NCBI GenBank assembly: GCA_023525975.1
Contig: CM042018.1
Coordinates: 79,181,001 to 79,245,000, forward strand
Source of the DNA: Smallanthus sonchifolius
Taxonomy: Eukaryota; Streptophyta; Magnoliopsida; Asterales; Asteraceae
Direction: 5' to 3'
DNA: 64,000 nucleotides
Position numbers and translations under genes: made by a program. Below are positions 35,263 to 46,329 of this stretch, in pieces. A model generated the notes under the pieces. It had not been told where the DNA came from. It made no database searches and saw only the letters and a program-made list of their open reading frames with translations. Each line of letters opens with the position of its first letter. The first letter of the stretch is position 1.

Positions 35263-35676
35263 CTAGTCATTAAACAAGTCGAAGTTATCCCCCACTTTCT
35301 CCTCGTCATTGGATTCCTCCAACCATCCATTTCCTGATTCTGCGTAGTGTCTCGAGGGCTGACTCTTGACTGCAAATGCATTTCTTCCACTCCTGTAAAA
35401 GGAACTACTGAGCCCGCCCCTCATAGTTGCCCTAGTAGTATTTGGGGCATTTGGCACCGGAAGCTCCAAGATCACCTCCTCTACTGGTAGCTCCTGCTCG
35501 TATTCAGCCGCCAGTGGAACCACCGTCAATGGAACAGGTGCTAAGACTCGTCTCCCTCCAAAGATAACCGTGCGAACGGCAGCCAAACATCTAGCCCTCT
35601 GCTCTGTCAACCTCCTGATAAGAGCTCCTCGCCTAACCCATCTAGTACGAATCATCATTGCCATCAGTACCTCCAC
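35263..35676 (-). CDS. Element E small ORF, unknown function
   Basis: A 137-residue ORF in the 5' third of the internal region, about 540 bp from the PBS. The N-terminal half is basic (RTRWVRRGALIRRLTEQR), followed by a hydrophobic/acidic segment (LPVEEVILELPVPNAP) and an acidic C-terminus. It resembles neither the D nor the F accessory ORF clearly, but it occupies the same position. It is a weak gene call: the element may simply be non-coding. Confidence 0.4.
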   Translation of the reverse strand: MEVLMAMMIRTRWVRRGALIRRLTEQRARCLAAVRTVIFGGRRVLAPVPLTVVPLAAEYEQELPVEEVILELPVPNAPNTTRATMRGGLSSSFYRSGRNAFAVKSQPSRHYAESGNGWLEESNDEEKVGDNFDLFND

Positions 35677-36220
35677 ATTACTACTCGAATTCTAAACCTT
35701 CCCCATCATATTCATACTAGCTTTCTATCTTTCATACACCCCCGATGCACAATCCCACACAACTCATATAGTATCACACAATAATCTAGCAAGTCATCAT
35801 ATTTATCACAATCTCACACCATCAAAGTTTAAACACAAAATTACTAAATCATATTGACACACCAAACTATTTCACATAGTTACATTTAATGCTATTCCAC
35901 GTTACTCAACTCACACTGTAGTCTCATTCAATCACACCACACCACTTCAAGTTGTTCTACATAATACTACAACACATATCACACTACATGATCCCACACG
36001 GAACCATAAATCATTTACTCACACCGATTACTTTACCTAGTGTAACTCTACACAAATGGTAAATAATAATTACTGCTCAACTCGAAAGACGTACCTCTTG
36101 GCTCGCGGTTACTCGTGGTGGCATTCGTTTCACCCTCGTCTGATTTTCAGTTTAAGTTAAGGCATTTTATTTGTTTTAAAAATACCACTTTTCTCTGAAA
36201 CCACGGCTCTGATACCAACC
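35677..36220 (-). other. Element E leader with PBS
   Basis: A/T-rich, without an ORF. The PBS TGGTATCAGAGCC reads on the minus strand at 36205-36217, three bases from the 5' LTR. Confidence 0.8.
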
Positions 36221-38886
36221 TGTAAGGCCACTTACTGGGCACCCTACATTTGGTTCTCATAACGGGTTATTCCCTTGAAAATACTCATTTTAGATATATT
36301 AAACTACAGCGGAAGTCTTTCTAAAAACATTTATTAGTATTTAATGTCATTAAGTTACCTCACAAATGCTTGCACCCCAATCCGAGTAGCACCGCTCCCA
36401 AGCCAAGATACGTCAACGCAACGCTTACCTGCAAAACAATCTATCATACACATAAAGTCAGCTACGCTGATTGAGTTCTAATAGTTTAGTTTAATTAAAA
36501 TCCAACGCCTCTCAAAAGTTATTTAAACTTTACTCAGGACCCATGGTCCTTGTAAAATAGGTCCACAATCCATTAACAAATAGATAACCCCTTTTATCAC
36601 CCGATATCCTATAATAGCTCATTACCCGAAACTCATCCCATAATAATAATAATAATCCCGAAGACTCATCAGCATAGGTCGAACTTACCTACACTAATAA
36701 CTCATTCTCAAGTACATGTATTAACTCGACACTTAGTTAACACAACCAGTCCCTAAACATCAACTTACTCAGCCTTGACCAAGACTCTTACAAATCAATT
36801 GACATAACAGTTGTAAGCACCACATCACAATCCTGAGACAACGGTCAATCTAACTTGACTCACCACATTATTACTATCTCATGCACAATAAATATAACTC
36901 AACACTTGTATGCAATTTAACACGATTATATAAGCACGTAAACACATACCTCATTGCTGCACCCTCATCAGGGCGTTCGACACACCCCGAGCTCATCACT
37001 GTCTTGTTAGACATCGTCATCTTTGGTGACCTCCTGAAGGACTTAGTCCTCCACAATCCCGTTTGCCATGTCATAATGACAACAATGCAAACACAATACC
37101 CGTCGTGTCACCAGGACAACGACACAATGCACACAACACATGTATAATCGCATAACAATATACTCTATATACATGATTCATTAACTGCACCTGCACTTCA
37201 CACTTAGCACTTTGATAAGATATCCTACACGTATTCATAAGCGTTTAGCTCATATCCTGACTCACCCGACTAATTCATGACATAATGATCTGCTAATATA
37301 GTAACACACACACAAATACTATACCTCATTATTTAAGCACATACCACGTACATGCACACCCTGTGACACCTCCTAGTCGTACCCGTACGAGTCATAACTA
37401 CAATCCCAACTCACCCTTGTTAGGTCACTATACGACCCGTGACCATATAACCACCTTTAGACCTAGATCACATGATCTCATAAACACCCCTGTATACCCT
37501 CCGACTCATTACTGAATGATTTAGTTTACAAACACCTTGGGTTAAAACCCAAAACTCTTAACACGTTTAACACATTAAACATCTCTCGTAAGTATGTACG
37601 ATAGCCCCAAAAATGTTAAAAACATTTAAAAGAGGGGGATTAGAAACTCACCGGATATGAAGATCCAACTCTTGAACTACAAAGGTCTCCTTGTACGAAC
37701 CTGAACCTGTCAACGTACGATCACATGGTCAGAGTATGTTCCAACACGTGTCACTACTTAAAAACATAAATGTTTTCGATAATCATCTCATCCACACAAC
37801 CCTATCAACCATGCTAAAACCCTAATCCACGTGTCTGCTTGGATCGGGTCATCCTTGATCCGTATGGACTCGCATGCATGCACGTTCACGTGCCATGCAA
37901 AACCTTGATCTCATAGGTCACCCGTACACTAGCCAAGACTCCCTTACACGCTCCAAAACTCACCATGCAAGCTTTAGGCTCACCATGCAAGCTTTAGGCT
38001 CACCAAAACCTAACCTTGCAACCACGTAAGTTTGGAGCGGGTCTCCATGCACGCGCGTATACCACCATGCAAACGCCCAAATCGGGTGTGACCCGACCCC
38101 TTCGTCGTTCACAACCGTGTGCTACCACCGCGCATTACACCATCACGCACCACTATTAACCTCTACATCGTGCCTAACCATAACCGGCATAACACCACAT
38201 CACCTCCGCCGTCCGCCGTCGTAAAGCACCACCACAGCAGCTTTTTCCCATGACCGTCGGCACCTCCGCTCCTCGCCGTCATCGGTTCCGGCCATCCCCG
38301 AAGCCACCACCTTCTTCTCCGGTTGAAACCCTAGCCGCTCGCCATCAATCGACACCCACACGCGCCTCGTGGTCCACCGAAGCCACTACCACAGCTGGTA
38401 GCCACTACCGGTTACCGTGCATGCCCCTGCCTTCGTCATCGTCATCCCCTTCGATCACCTTACTCCAAACCAAAACCTTAGTCGTGTTCTCGATAACAAC
38501 AGATACGAGAAAAGAATATAAACGGATGGTTTTAAGGTGTACCTTACATGCAAAGTTCCTCCCTTGCTCGCTACCACCGTACGACCACCCCGTCGCCGGC
38601 CTCTTCCTCACATGCGTCCCCTTTCCAGCCGTCGCACACCTAGATCCGATATGGCTCTAGGTTTTGTTCTATTAGTGTATTTAAACCCTCGTATATTACA
38701 TTCAGGCCCCTCCTCTCTTGATTCGTGCGTTTCGATCACAAACCCTTTTTAAGCGACTAACCGTGTCGTTTAATGTCGTCAAAACGCCCCATGCACGACA
38801 AAACTTACCCCTTATTTCGTTTAATATAGACTCGGGTCACTTACAAACCCGAACCCTTAACCTTTTTAGATTTTTGAGATGTTACA
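36221..38886 (-). repeat. Element E 5' LTR (2666 bp)
   Basis: It has the same ends as the 3' LTR. It contains a short tandem duplication of CACCATGCAAGCTTTAGGCT at about 37968-38004 that the other LTR lacks in this form. Confidence 0.92.
36429..37651 (-). promoter_or_regulatory. Putative LTR leader intron with stem-loop (E 5' LTR)
   Basis: The minus-strand donor-like GTGAGTTTC (first base 37651) is followed by CCCCCTCTTTTAAATG. AACTCAATCAGCGTAGCTGAC (stem TCAGC/GCTGA, loop GTA) and GTTTTGCAG ending at 36429 close it. In the 3' LTR copy the stem has a G-U type change (TCAGC/GTTGA) that still pairs in RNA. Confidence 0.5.
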
Positions 38887-38891
38887 TCTTT

Positions 38892-39428
38892 CCTTAGCCA
38901 GAATCTCTTATGTGTGTACACTCACTCTTCCATCCATTATGTACAAATCACACTATTGTTTAGACTCATGGTCATGATGAGAATCATTTTGGACTGGGCT
39001 TTGAGGCCCAAGGATTTAAGTTTTGTTCAGAAAAGATGATGGTGGCATGGTGTGTAAGAATGAGGGTGTATTAAGACTTAGGTATGAGTAAGTGTGTGGT
39101 AAGGCTTGGGATAGTATTTAATGGGATCAACTAGGTAGTATGTAGACAAACAGTGTGGTAAAGAAGGTATTACATAGATAGTAATATTTATAAGCATGTG
39201 AGTTATCAAGTAGTGTAGCACATAAACTATAACGTACTGTATCATGCGATGTAATACTTAGAATAACATGTGAGATAATCACACAAAGTTGTAAACATGT
39301 AGCACCTAGCAATGTGATAAATATCATATAACATAGAGCATCACATAAGATGGGTGTCCTAACGTTATAGTCTAGGTCAAAGGTGTCTAATAACCTAATT
39401 CCCTATAACCAAGGCTCTGATACCAATC
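38892..39428 (-). other. Element F leader, distal part, with PBS
   Basis: The PBS TGGTATCAGAGCC is at 39413-39425 on the minus strand. The 75 bp beside it match the leader of C. No ORF is evident. Confidence 0.8.
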
Positions 39429-39663
39429 TGTCACACCCCAACCGACGGCAGAAAACGTCGAGGCGGGATATGGAGACTGTTCATAAGCTCATGGTTTACT
39501 AAGGTTGAGATATTTTAAATAGCCAAATTTCATTTCACAAATCAAATAGTCACATCCCACAATACAAGAATTGAAAAAGTACATAAACAAGTTCATTAAA
39601 AATTAAAATTCTAGGTTTTCAAAACTTATGTGAATCAACTTGATCATATTCAAACATTCGAAC

Positions 39664-40126
39664 CTGAAACATGATAAAAACAAGGTCAACTAAAAAGTTG
39701 GTGAGCATACATAAGTTTTGACACCACAAATATGATTTCAAAAGTTTTATACAATTTATATGATACATGGTATATAAGGCATTTATGGAGAATCTATAGT
39801 TAACTAAGTGTACAATCAAACCTTGTAACTGAGGAATAACACGCAGGTTACCCTAATGTATTGTCGATAACAAACACCCTACCTGGGTGGGTTTGTTTTA
39901 CACAATAGATCTATCCTTGTTAACCGTTGGCTTGTACAGAGTAAATGATTGCACGAGTGTGTCATGTATATGTAGTCTTAACTAATAGCATTCAAGCATA
40001 AAGAACAAATAACACATGGAATCATAATGTAGAATTATATGTGTGTAAATGCAAAGAGTTTTCTAAGAATATTCATGTTCCACCCCAAAATGTGCAAAAT
40101 GTAAAAAGGGGTTATGTAAAACTCAC
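39664..40126 (-). promoter_or_regulatory. Putative LTR leader intron with stem-loop (F 5' LTR)
   Basis: The minus-strand donor-like AAG|GTGAGTTTT begins at 40126. Then come ACCCCTTTTT and TTTTGGGGTGGAACATGAA, the CTCACCAACTTTTTAGTTG hairpin and ATGTTTCAG ending at 39664. Confidence 0.55.
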
Positions 40127-41013
40127 CTTGAATAGTAGAGGGTTGGAATTGTAACTTGTAGTAATAAAATCCAACGATGCCCTATGTTAAACAAGGTATG
40201 TTATTTACTATAAAGAAACGATTAAAAGGAATAGGAACGAAACGATTTGGACTTTAAGATCTGGAACGAACGAACGAGAGAATAAAGATTAGAATTTTTA
40301 ATATTAAGTTAAATAAAGTGATAATTTATAAATCAATTTACTTCAAATAAAGTTTTATAGATTTTAGTTATAAAAGAGATTTTAAGTGTCAATCATTAAT
40401 TTTAAATTTAATATAATAATAAATGTTCTATTAAGAAAATGTTGAATCAATGTAGTAATATTTATATGGATAACATTAGAAATGAATAAATTAGTTATAC
40501 GAGTTTTCTCGTTATGAAAGTTCTAATTAATAAGATTTATTATAAAAATCTTTCAGTTATTAGTACCATATTACTTGTGAAGGTAATAATAATAGGACAA
40601 ATATATTAATAAATCAATTAGTAAAATTTACATCATTTATAATGCAACTAAAAAAACGAACGTATTATTAATAATCTATTTTTGTTTATAAATACATATA
40701 TATATATAAATATATATATGACTCTTCGATTACTAAAATTCATGACGACATACAACGTGAATATTTTATAACTCTAACAAAATAAAGTTCATATATTATG
40801 AGTTAAGCATTTGTAGAAACTAAGGTTTTTAGGATACAAAATATATATATATATATATATATATAAATATAAATATATAATTATAAACCTTTGACAAGTT
40901 TCATAAAAAAAACTTTGTTTATTAGTCATAACTTATCAATAATGGTTATAATAAATTAATGGGTTATGTATGTGTGAAACTATGAAAAAAAAACAAAGAA
41001 TACCAAAAAAAGG

Positions 41014-41094
41014 GGGCTGCCTGGATTCGATCTCGCGACCATGGCTGAGGAAGGGAAGGGACTTAACCATTTGCTCTGGGCTTAATGCTTTGTT
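41014..41094 (-). other. tRNA-like relic in F 5' LTR
   Basis: This is the second copy of the feature at 5022-5092. The minus strand contains GCAAATGGTTAAGTCCC and GGTCGCGAGATCGAATCC followed by a T run, similar to pol III A- and B-box order. Confidence 0.35.
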
Positions 41095-42326
41095 AAGAAC
41101 AAACCCATTTAATATTTAATAACCAGTCCCAGACAATCCTCTTCCCCAATTCAAAAACCCAAACCCTAGCCGCAAAACCAGTTCAATTACACATAGAATA
41201 ACTACCAAATGATGGGGCTTTGAAAGGTAATGTTCAAACAAGATAGAATGTGGTTCCATTATCTAGGATAGGACTGAAACGAGCAAGCTTTAATCCCCTA
41301 TGCAGGTCGCGACCGAGAGAGGCGAAAGCAGAGAAACTTCGGATTCATGGGTGATAACGAGTTGCGAACGGGTTGGATTCATAGAAGGCTCGATTGAACG
41401 CGTTAATAGTTGTTTAATTGGCGGAAATTATGGGATTTTTACTTTTAAATTGACAGCTTATTGCTCAAAAACGCGACATACCAAAAGGGTTTAAAAATCC
41501 CACTAATCCGGCCCTAAATAACAAATTGATGCTTGTTACGGATTCAATACATGATCTTGAACGTTTTGGTTTCTAAAAGGAATGATTTTGATTGCGGATT
41601 AAGCGGAATTGATTGAGTCTAGCGTGGGTTTAACTTTTGGAGGTCAAACTGTTCTTGATCCAGGGTTTTTGATCTATAGGGGGTTCAAAATGGAGGGGTT
41701 CAACCTATTATGAAGGGGGGTGCACAAGCTATAGAAGGAGGGTTCATACATGAAAATGAGGGGTTCTTTTGCTATAAAGGGGTCCAAGACCCAAATCTTT
41801 TGATAAATCATTTAAATTACTTTATAAAACTTGTATAAACTTGATATATTCTTATCATTAATTATCTTTTTATTTGTTTTAAATTTCCCTTATTTATTTA
41901 TAAAATTGTTTTTTATAAAAAGATTTAATTGTTATTATAATTATTTATAAAGGAAATAAATTTCATTTTAATAGAATTACAAATTGTATAAGTGGTTTAT
42001 TTACCACAATCAAATGTATATACATATTTACATATTTATTAATAATTATATACATATCTATATATATATATATATATATACACAAGGATGTAATTACGTC
42101 ATTAAAGCTCATAAATCGATTTAAATCAAAATACAAAGTATTTAAATATATCTATATAAATATACACACATATGTTATATAGATAAAAAATTGTAAATGA
42201 AAGTTTGAAATTTGAATTGATACACATAAAATAATAATACATGTAACTATAGTACGGGATTGAAATAAGATACCATTATTGCACTAAACGAAGTAAAATA
42301 ATACATGAAAAATCATGGATGTTACA

Positions 42327-43000
42327 TGAAGAACTCGGTCTTATGAATCCTTTACTTAACAGTTGTTCAAGTTGTTTCTTTAATTAGGCCATTTCTGTGG
42401 GTGCTAATCTTAACGGGGCTTTAGCTATTGAAGATGTTCCCGGTACGAGATTTATTTTAAACTCCACTTCTCGATCTGGCGGTAACCCTGGTAGTTCCTC
42501 CGGGAATACTAACAGATATTTGGATACTACAGGTATTTTTTTTCCAAAGGCTTTGCTTCCTTGTTGGTTGTAACTGACACAAGGTATTCTAAGCATCCTT
42601 TTTTCAGATACTTTGTTGCCTTAAGGAGTGATATTATTCCAATAGAATTGGAACATTTATCTCCTTTGATAGTAAATGTCTTACCATCAGGCACACGAAT
42701 TTCAATGGATTTCTTGTTGCAATTTATTTGGGCTTGGTTGGCAGATAACAAATCCATTCACAGAACAATGTCAAACCCGGCTAATTCCATAGGCAACAAT
42801 TGCATAGGTAGGATATGTCCTGATAGAGAAATCTTACAGTCATCTAAGGAACTAGAAATTCTAACTAGATCCCCATTAGCAGTCTCGACCTCATAAGATT
42901 TGTCTAATCTAGCTAAAGGTTTATCTAACAGCTTACAAAATTTAAGATCTATAAAGCTTTGGTTTGCACCAGAATCAAATAAAACCTTTACATATACATT
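42327..43000 (-). pseudogene. Element I: Ty3/gypsy protease-RT fragment
   Basis: The minus strand encodes a protease (FDSGANQSFID) and the linker to the RT start (FPEELPGLPPDREVEF, GFIRPSS). It is broken by a TGA in place of the usual Gly before MDLL (near 42758), a frameshift at an A8 run near 42538-42545 and a TAA at 42384-42386. It is cut off by F on the left and by B on the right, so it is the oldest recognisable layer. Confidence 0.85.
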
Positions 43001-43441
43001 TGTAGGTCCACATGACTCATCTACAAATCGATCTCGTAACAGGACGTCTCGATAACACGGAGTGAGGAATCCTACGTGTTAACGTATGTATACGAATTGA
43101 CAATAGAAACAGCATGTAAATAAACTTTCTCTTTGTATATCACCAAAACACAGAGTTTACAAGATTCACTTAATACAATCGTTCATTCCTGCTTAACAGA
43201 ATCTGTAAACACCTATTATAGACACAAGCTCTGCAGTAGGCGAACTTAACAAGTTCGACTCACATGTGACTAGGCGAACTTAACAAGTTCGCCTCTAATA
43301 GGCTAGGCGAACTTAACAAGTTCGCCTCTAGCAGAAACTTGTTCTATCACTTAGACAAAATCTATACAATTACATAAAAACATAAAGACAATAAGACCTA
43401 AACTATTACAAAGCTTTTGTCATACATTCTATGTCCTAACA
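43001..43441 (-). repeat. Element B 3' LTR (441 bp)
   Basis: The minus strand begins TGTTAGGACATAG and ends TGTGGACCTACA, diverged from but clearly related to the A LTR. Polypurine AAGGGGGAGTC abuts it (43442-43452). Confidence 0.9.
43238..43329. repeat. Dyad cluster in B LTR
   Basis: Three near-perfect palindromes of AGGCGAACTTAACAAGTTCGCCT type lie about 35 bp apart. They occupy the same U3 position as in A, but their centres are AACA rather than the AATA and TGTT seen in A. Confidence 0.9.
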
Positions 43442-43482
43442 GACTCCCCCTTGACAATAGCTTGATCTTCTGTCTTCAGTCT

Positions 43483-43709
43483 TTATGACGAGCTCTTCCA
43501 GTTATCTGGTAATCTGCTTCCTGCATGCACTCCATATCTCTGACAGATCTTCAACACTCTTTTATACTGCAATCCTTGTTTTCTCCATTCATAAGTAAAC
43601 ATAATCTCATTCTTACTTAACGTCCTCTGATCTTTCTTTGAGAAGTTAATAAGATTCATTGCATCATAGAAACTAACAATGTCCTTATTATCTTTATCAT
43701 CAATTCTAG
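43483..43709 (-). pseudogene. Element B ORF, C-terminal piece
   Basis: It continues the frame from 53219 across the H insertion (GEAR then IDDKDNK) and ends at the same position as A's ORF (RLPDNWKSSS). It confirms the C-terminal basic domain of this unknown protein. Confidence 0.8.
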
Positions 43710-43828
43710 TGTAACATCCCAAAAATAATGAAACGAATAAATATAGCGAGACCGGTGATTTAGTCGGAATATTTAAACAAAAGGGAGCGGGCTTGGGCTC
43801 GGCTTCAATGTGCCGAGGGAAGCCCAGG

Positions 43829-43840
43829 TATATATATAAG
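43829..43840 (+). promoter_or_regulatory. TATA box of H LTR
   Basis: TATATATATAAG is followed after about 25-35 bp by the pyrimidine-rich CCCTCTTCCCTGCTC, giving a likely start near 43865. The 3' LTR copy is at about 51057-51067. Confidence 0.65.
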
Positions 43841-44212
43841 GCAAGGCAGCCCTCTTCCCTGCTCATTCCACACTCACGCAGCTTCTAGAGAGAGAAAGGA
43901 GAGATCGGGTCTAGAGAGAGAAAGTCGACGGATCGTCACGAGATTGGAGGAGCACGTTACAGCTGAGCCCGTGAGCAAAACCTCTGAATCAGAATTTCAA
44001 TCCAGGTAACGATTCGATCACATTATGAGTTTTTGTTCGTTTTGGGAAGTTTCGGGTTTTAGCTAAAAGATAACGATTTTGCGGATGAAACTTGAAAGTG
44101 AACTTAGGTATAGCATCTAGAATGAAAAACGAACGTTTTGATCAAAGAAAAATTTAGATATCGACATGATCAGATTCGCATGCAGAACATTCGGATTTTT
44201 GGAGAAGGCAAT

Positions 44213-44590
44213 AAGTGCAGACCCATCGAAACTACTTAGTTTCGATATGTGCAGACCCATCGAAACTACCCAGTTTCGATATATGCAGACCCAATCGAAA
44301 CTACCATAGTTTCGATATGAGCCCCCGATCCGAAGCTAAGATAATACATAAGTTACTTATCGAAACTACCTATCGAAACAACCTATCGAAACTACCCATC
44401 AAAACTACCCAGTTTTGATATATGCAGACCCAATCGAAACTAACATAGTTTCGATATGAGCCCCCGATCCGAAGCTAAGATAATACATAAGTTACTTATC
44501 GAAACTACCTATCAAAACTACCTACCGAAACTACCAAGTTTCGACAGAAACAACCTATCAAAACTACCAAGTTTCGATATCAGCTAATCA
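44213..44590. repeat. Hairpin cluster ATCGAAACTA / TAGTTTCGAT (H 5' LTR)
   Basis: Arms ATCGAAACT(A) and (T)AGTTTCGAT recur about twenty times, often as complete hairpins with 2-4 base centres (CT, CCA, ACCC, ACCA). They are interspersed with a longer duplicated unit containing GCCCCCGATCCGAAGC. The cluster lies between the presumed transcription start and the donor-like site, so it would be in the leader RNA. The 3' LTR copy is 51449-51828. Confidence 0.9.
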
Positions 44591-44852
44591 ATAGAAACTA
44601 CTATGTTCAAGCATAGTAATGTCTAGTGTCATCTAGGAACACCACCTTATGTGTATGACTTTATTATACAGATCGTGAGTGACATTAGTGAAGCTCAGTA
44701 GCCAGCTTAGTGTATTACAGAAACTACTCATCAGGTGAGTTCTATGTGCCCCCTTTCTATGTTATGTGCAAACCTTATTAAATGTTTTGGGGCTGAAACA
44801 TATACACTAAATGAATAACAGTTATGAATGTCAATGTGATCATACGTGGTAT

Positions 44853-44856
<4 letters not shown>

Positions 44857-44886
<30 letters not shown>
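44857..44886. repeat. (AT)n microsatellite, H 5' LTR
   Basis: It is about 30 bp here but about 44 bp in the 3' LTR (52079-52122), a length change since insertion. Confidence 0.9.
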
Positions 44887-44888
<2 letters not shown>

Positions 44889-45091
44889 TTACACGAAATA
44901 GAATTATGAATAAAGAATGAAACGTATGGTTTTTAAAGAATGAACGAAAGTATGACATAACGTGTAAAGAAGAAATCTTGCTTTATATCCATGTATATAT
45001 TGCTTGCCAAGTATAAGAAAACGTTATGGACGCTTCGATGATAACGGCTACTTCGGTAGACGGACGACCACGTGACTATAGTACAACCGGG

Positions 45092-45166
45092 ACAAGTGCG
45101 TTCCTTCATCAGCTAGGACGTACGAATGCCACAAGTGCGTTCCTTCATCAGCTAGGACGTACTAAA
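45092..45166. repeat. 39-bp tandem duplication in H LTR
   Basis: ACAAGTGCGTTCCTTCATCA plus GCTAGGACGTAC occurs twice in tandem. The same duplication is in the 3' LTR at about 52328-52402. Three GGACGG(T/A)TTGTAAG-like units follow at about 45288-45378. Confidence 0.85.
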
Positions 45167-45985
45167 GTTATTAACGGACGGTCTAAGAAAAATTGGCATC
45201 TTATAGTAGAACGGTTGTATAAATAATAGTCGCATGGGAAACGGATACCTTCGGGTAGACGGGCGAATTACGGCCTACGACGGTAGGACGGTTGTAAGTC
45301 ATGACGGACGGACAAAGGTTGTCGGACGATTGTAAGAATAAAATGACGGACGGCACTTGTTGCCGGACGGTTGTAAGTATAGGTGGGCCATGACGATGGA
45401 CCGCGGCGATTGTCTTTGTGACCTTCGTAACCAAAAGACGGGTTGATCACCCTTAAGAGTATTACCCATGAATATAAAGGAAAGAAAAGAAAATGTGAAT
45501 GCATATATATATGTAATCACAAAATTATAGAAGAAAGAGAAGCAAAAGTTTTGAAAATAAATGAGACCACTGATGTGAATATATATCTATATGTATTTGC
45601 GAAGAATGATAAACGAGAAGCAATTCAAGTCAATGTGTACTTATATAAACGTATATATATACTTATGCATACTTATAAAGAAAAGAATGTTTATACCTAA
45701 TTGCATTAAACTAGAACTCACCAGCGTTAGCTGACTTTTAGTATACATTTCAGGTAAAGGAAGATGAGGTCGTGCGATGGCGTGGAGGCTACCCGGCATG
45801 AGACTGACATCCCTCTTTTGTTTTATATGTCTTCGAACAATGTTATGTTTTTAATTGTAAAGACTTCCGCTGTTATGATTATGTAATTGGATGATGAATG
45901 TTTTTAATATAAATTCAGTATTTTATGACTATGTTTATGAGTAAATCCAACAAGTGAGGTTACCCGGGAAAGGGGCCTTACAAGT

Positions 45986-45997
45986 TGGTATCAGAGC
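45986..45997 (+). other. Element H primer-binding site (tRNA-Met type)
   Basis: TGGTATCAGAGC lies three bases after the 5' LTR. Confidence 0.92.
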
Positions 45998-46329
45998 AAT
46001 AGTTTGAGAGATTCAGACATCCCTAAATGTCTGGACTCAAACTGATTATGGGACCAACGCACGGATGTCAGTCTGGGTAACCAACGCCAACACGGTAGTA
46101 AGTAATAAAGTTAATGCTCTTGCATAAGAATAGATACCATAACTTAGAACAAATAGATGTTAATGCCATGACTGATTTGAAGAGTTTTGAACCCGAAAAG
46201 CAATGTAAATTAGTAATCACAAATCGGTCACTGTAATTAAGAATTTGCCTTGCTCGTACTGTTCGAAACTACGATCTGAAGAAATGACATTGATGTATTC
46301 CCTTTTTAACTATCAGGAAATTAAGAGCT
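45998..46329 (+). other. Element H leader
   Basis: No accessory ORF is present here, unlike D, E and F. Gag follows directly. Confidence 0.75.

Larger units (their letters stand above)
30187..38886 (-). mobile_element. Element E: non-autonomous LTR retrotransposon (8.7 kb)
   Basis: Two long LTRs (30187-32846 and 36221-38886) surround 3.4 kb with a PBS, a polypurine tract and one small ORF but no gag, protease, RT or integrase motif. The TSD TCTTT is at 30182-30186 and 38887-38891. LTR ends (TGTAACATCCCAAAAAT and GGGGCCTTACA) match those of the autonomous element H. It lies in the leader of element F. Confidence 0.92.
39429..42326 (-). repeat. Element F 5' LTR (2898 bp)
   Basis: On the minus strand it runs TGTAACATCCATG to TTGGGGTGTGACA. 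It is the only complete F LTR in the window and identifies the fragments at 4565-5675 and 16426-17077. Its U5-side segments resemble those of element C. Confidence 0.92.
44735..45753 (+). promoter_or_regulatory. Putative LTR leader intron with stem-loop (H 5' LTR)
   Basis: The donor-like CAG|GTGAGT at 44735 is followed by GCCCCCTTTC and TTTTGGGGCTGAAACATA. GAACTCACCAGCGTTAGCTGAC (stem CAGC/GCTG, loop GTTA) and CATTTCAG ending at 45753 follow. The 3' LTR copy runs from 51957 to 52989. Confidence 0.55.
43710..45982 (+). repeat. Element H 5' LTR (2273 bp)
   Basis: It begins TGTAACATCCCAAAAATAATG and ends AAAGGGGCCTTACA. It contains in order a TATA box, a hairpin cluster, a donor-like site, (AT)n, short tandem repeats, a stem-loop with acceptor-like site, and U5. 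Confidence 0.96.

Noticed and set aside
43731..43866. N-terminal extension of the B ORF piece beyond 43709
   Set aside because: This part is the H 5' LTR read on the minus strand; the true B frame continues at 53219.
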